NCBI GenBank assembly: GCA_003557825.1
Contig: PWNM01000162.1
Location: 1 to 7,262 of the forward strand
Direction of reading: 5' to 3'
Length of the DNA stretch: 7,262 nt
Source of the DNA: Candidatus Hydrogenedentota bacterium
GTDB taxonomy: Bacteria; Hydrogenedentota; Hydrogenedentia; Hydrogenedentales; SLHB01
In this document: piece by piece, positions 6,541-7,262 of the stretch
How the letters are laid out: every line of letters begins with the position of its first letter
Numbering within the stretch: the first letter of the stretch is position 1
The notes under the pieces: model-generated
Told to the model about the DNA's origin: nothing
What the model saw: the letters and a program-made list of their open reading frames with translations, nothing else
The model's database searches: none
Translations under genes and position numbers: made by a program

Positions 6541-6569
6541 TTGACATTGAACAAACAACAAGCTATAGT
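6541..6569 (+). promoter_or_regulatory. Near-consensus sigma-70 type promoter between flgB and flgC
   Basis: TTGACA (6541-6546), a 17-base AT-rich spacer, then TATAGT (6564-6569) gives a perfect -35, a five-of-six -10 and optimal spacing. It begins at the first base after the flgB TAG stop. Transcription would start near 6576, about 33 bases before the flgC ATG. It would give housekeeping-sigma expression of flgC, fliE and downstream genes independent of the upstream sigma-54 promoter. Activity is inferred from sequence alone. Confidence 0.65.
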
Positions 6570-6597
6570 ATTAGCAGGTTCCTGAGACGAGCCTTGT

Positions 6598-6602
6598 AGG
6601 GA
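6598..6602 (+). promoter_or_regulatory. Ribosome binding site of flgC
   Basis: AGGGA lies six bases before the ATG at 6609. It selects that ATG over the in-frame TTG at 6603, which would abut the site. Confidence 0.6.
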
Positions 6603-6608
6603 TTGGTC

Positions 6609-7031
6609 ATGCTTGAAGCTATTTCAGCACGAGAGATTGCCGTCAGCGGTCTAAAGGCCCAGCGAACACGGATGAACGTGATCGCGAACAATATCGCCAA
6701 TGCGCGGACGACGCGAACGGATTTTGGCGAGGGACCGTTTCGTCGCCAGATGGCCATTCTTCGTGGTGAACCGCTCAAACCGCGGATTGATCCTACGAAA
6801 TTCGGCGTGCATGTTCGGCATATACGGCCGGATCCGTCGCCGTTACGTCCCGTTTACGAACCTGGCCATCCCGATGCGAACGAAGAGGGCTATGTCCTCT
6901 ATCCCAATGTGGATCTGGCGGTGGAGATGGCGAACTTGGTTGTGGCGCAACGGGCCTACGATGCGAACACCGCAGTCGTAATGTCCGACAAACGTATGGC
7001 CCAGAAAGCACTCGAGATAATTCAATCGTGA
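6609..7031 (+). CDS. flgC: Flagellar basal-body rod protein FlgC
   Basis: FlgC is a second proximal-rod subunit, exported by the flagellar secretion system and stacked with FlgB and FlgF in the periplasmic rod. The 140-residue product is of standard length. Diagnostic blocks are the N-terminal SGLKAQRTRMNVIANNIANA (13-32) with TTRT after it, the FlgC-specific PVYEPGHPDANEEGYVLYPN (81-100), and the C-terminal EMANLVVAQRAYDANTAVV (106-124) with MAQKALEI. The ATG at 6609 is preceded by AGGGA at normal spacing. It has its own near-consensus promoter upstream. Its TGA stop overlaps an ATG (TGATG at 7029-7033) that opens a ten-codon frame leading to fliE. Confidence 0.96.
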   Translation: MLEAISAREIAVSGLKAQRTRMNVIANNIANARTTRTDFGEGPFRRQMAILRGEPLKPRIDPTKFGVHVRHIRPDPSPLRPVYEPGHPDANEEGYVLYPNVDLAVEMANLVVAQRAYDANTAVVMSDKRMAQKALEIIQS

Positions 7032-7062
7032 TGATGCGAACCATGGATAAGGCGACGACATA

Positions 7063-7262
7063 ATGGCGAACGATCCGATCCAACGAGTTACAGGACTTCG
7101 GAGCGGTCAGGTCAACCTTGATCCGCGGCATCCACAGCCCGCACGATCGGCGCGGCCGGCGGCGCCGGAGAGTTTTCGCGAGTTCCTGGCGGAATCCGTC
7201 GGGGAAGTGCAGCGGCTACGCTCCGAGGCCGACACGACCGTCAAAAAGCTTGTCGCAGGGGA
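7063..7262 (+). CDS. fliE: Flagellar hook-basal body complex protein FliE, N-terminal part (3' end outside window)
   Basis: FliE is the small adaptor that joins the MS ring (FliF) and export gate to the proximal rod. Sixty-six codons are visible before the right edge; the family is usually about 100 residues. The first 36 residues are a poorly conserved, Pro/Arg/Ala-rich segment. From residue 38 the typical FliE helix begins (SFREFLAESVGEVQRLR, 37-53), followed by the SEADTTVKKLVAG stretch (54-66), which matches the family's L-x3-AD-x6-L-x-x-G pattern. The start ATG overlaps a TAA stop (TAATG, 7061-7065) of a ten-codon frame. A modest TAAGG lies 10 bases upstream (7048-7052). The position directly after flgB-flgC is the standard order, usually followed by fliF and fliG. 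The call rests on the helix pattern plus context. Confidence 0.88.
   Translation, partial: MANDPIQRVTGLRSGQVNLDPRHPQPARSARPAAPESFREFLAESVGEVQRLRSEADTTVKKLVAG

Overview
The window is a chromosomal segment from a flagellated, moderately GC-rich bacterium. It holds seven genes in three blocks, two on the plus strand flanking one on the minus strand. The flagellar gene order flgB-flgC-fliE, a sigma-54 type promoter, recF next to dciA, and large secreted alpha/beta-hydrolase and polysaccharide-lyase-like proteins together suggest a heterotrophic, polysaccharide-using lineage. The style of the secreted proteins resembles PVC-type or neighbouring phyla such as Planctomycetota, Lentisphaerota or Hydrogenedentota. 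That placement is an inference from protein style and carries low confidence.

Region 1 (about 1-858, plus) is the end of a replication/repair block. It contains the 3' part of recF, overlapped by a complete dciA-like (DUF721) gene that starts at a TTG behind a strong ribosome binding site. In many bacteria these genes sit in dnaA-dnaN-recF-dciA-gyrB near the replication origin. Here the run stops after dciA: a convergent gene follows only 9 bases later and gyrB is absent from the window.

Region 2 (868-5900, minus) is a compact three-gene operon, read in the order HAD-family hydrolase, alginate-lyase-like (PL5-like) membrane-anchored or exported protein, and an 815-residue secreted alpha/beta hydrolase. 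The first two genes overlap by 13 bases, and the last two are 9 bases apart with the ribosome binding site overlapping the previous stop codon. The layout suggests a polysaccharide or glycoside utilisation module: export-targeted lyase and esterase/peptidase activity outside the cytoplasm, and a cytoplasmic phosphatase or phosphosugar mutase. The substrate cannot be read from the sequence.

Region 3 (about 5901-7262, plus) is the start of a flagellar basal-body operon: flgB, flgC and the first 66 codons of fliE. flgB is preceded by a near-ideal sigma-54 (-24/-12) promoter. A near-consensus sigma-70 type promoter lies immediately after the flgB stop and just upstream of flgC. This suggests two-tier control of the rod genes. 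The 241-base divergent spacer 5901-6141 carries the sigma-54 promoter and, possibly, the minus-operon promoter right at its edge.

No tRNA, rRNA, CRISPR array, insertion sequence or clear rho-independent terminator was seen.
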